From: an uncultured Parabacteroides sp. | GTDB lineage: Bacteria; Bacteroidota; Bacteroidia; Bacteroidales; Tannerellaceae | Length of the DNA stretch: 6,353 nt | Assembly (NCBI GenBank): GCA_900552415.1 | Contig: USAD01000168.1 | Span: 1 to 6,353, forward strand | Reading direction: 5' to 3' | In this document: piece by piece, positions 6,057 through 6,353 of the stretch | How positions within the stretch are numbered: position 1 is the first letter of the stretch | Layout: each line of letters opens with the position of its first letter | The notes under the pieces: generated by a model | Database searches by the model: none | Told to the model about the DNA's origin: nothing | What the model saw: only the letters and a program-made list of their open reading frames with translations | Position numbers and translations under genes: made by a program

Positions 6057-6100
6057 GAAGTCGTAATTTCTGGTAATGATGTAGTATGGATTTTTGGAAG

Positions 6101-6353
6101 ATGAAAAGGTTGATCAACTGGCTCTGCCTGTTGGTGATGGTTGTTCTCTTGGCCGCTTGTGGGTCGAGGAAGCAGGAGAAGGTTATCTTGCCTGCCGATT
6201 TTAAGGGGCCGAAGGAGCTGTCGAGACTCTATGGCGTGCGACTGACGCCCGACGATAATATTTTTCTCTATAACGCGGGTGCCCATTGGCTGGGCGTGCC
6301 GCATCGGTTGGGGGGAATGACGAAGCGGGGCGTCGATTGCTCGGGCTTCGTGA
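6101..6353 (+). CDS. NlpC/P60-family cell-wall hydrolase lipoprotein, 3' end outside the window
   Basis: The first 84 residues are present. MKRLINWLCLLVMVVLLAAC is a strong type II signal with LAAC lipobox (Cys20), so the product should be anchored in a membrane facing the periplasm or surface. After a short linker, residues 55-84 read as the opening of an NlpC/P60 cysteine peptidase domain: AHWLGVPHRLGG at 61-72, then GVDCSGFV at 77-84 with catalytic Cys80. The catalytic His and third polar residue would follow beyond the edge. Family members cut peptide crosslinks in peptidoglycan stems, typically after D-glutamate; this one has no visible SH3 targeting domain before the catalytic Cys. ATG 6086 is in frame and would add five residues, but 6101 gives the more typical lipoprotein N-terminus. 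It diverges from the MATE gene and no functional link is implied. Confidence 0.85.
   Translation, partial: MKRLINWLCLLVMVVLLAACGSRKQEKVILPADFKGPKELSRLYGVRLTPDDNIFLYNAGAHWLGVPHRLGGMTKRGVDCSGFV

Noticed and set aside
5867..6304. - strand ORF across the MATE/NlpC divergent region
   Set aside because: It spans two predicted promoters and the antisense of a clear lipoprotein signal; the sequence is not protein-like.

Overview
The window looks like a chromosome segment from a Bacteroidales bacterium, most likely Parabacteroides-like. Supporting signs are several short-signal lipoproteins, little Shine-Dalgarno sequence, and close matches to the Bacteroidetes -7 promoter element (TAnnTTTG) upstream of four of the genes. 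The genus is my impression from protein style, not a search result. The first ~320 bases differ: they hold a broken fragment of a short-chain dehydrogenase whose protein and codon choice look clostridial (Lachnospiraceae-like).

Layout. 1-~320: SDR fragment on +, lacking both ends and carrying a one-base frameshift. ~326-444: dense RNA-type secondary structure ending in a convincing + strand terminator. 469-2253 (-): SLC13-family permease with two TrkA-C domains, cut by an in-frame TAA at 658-660; the last 62 codons are still readable downstream. 2254-2340: divergent regulatory region. 2341-2949 and 2961-3845 (+): a two-gene operon of an FMN nitroreductase-family protein and an MBL-fold metallohydrolase, both with apparent lipoprotein signals. 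3860-3914: perfect 15-bp bidirectional terminator. 3923-4510 (-): a lipoprotein of the pyridoxamine-5'-phosphate-oxidase-like split-barrel family. 4609-5985 (-): full-length MATE efflux transporter. 5986-6100: divergent promoter region. 6101 to the window end (+): start of an NlpC/P60 cell-wall hydrolase lipoprotein, cut by the window edge just after its catalytic Cys.

How the genes may work together. The central block (2341-4510) is a convergent trio of predicted envelope-anchored enzymes: two flavin-type folds and one metallohydrolase. This suggests redox or detoxification chemistry at the cell surface or periplasm, next to a drug/cation efflux pump. No substrate can be read from sequence. 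I found no CRISPR array, tRNA, rRNA, transposase or intact mobile element. The points most worth checking are the nonsense codon in the permease, the foreign SDR fragment and its junction, and the competing stem-loops between them.
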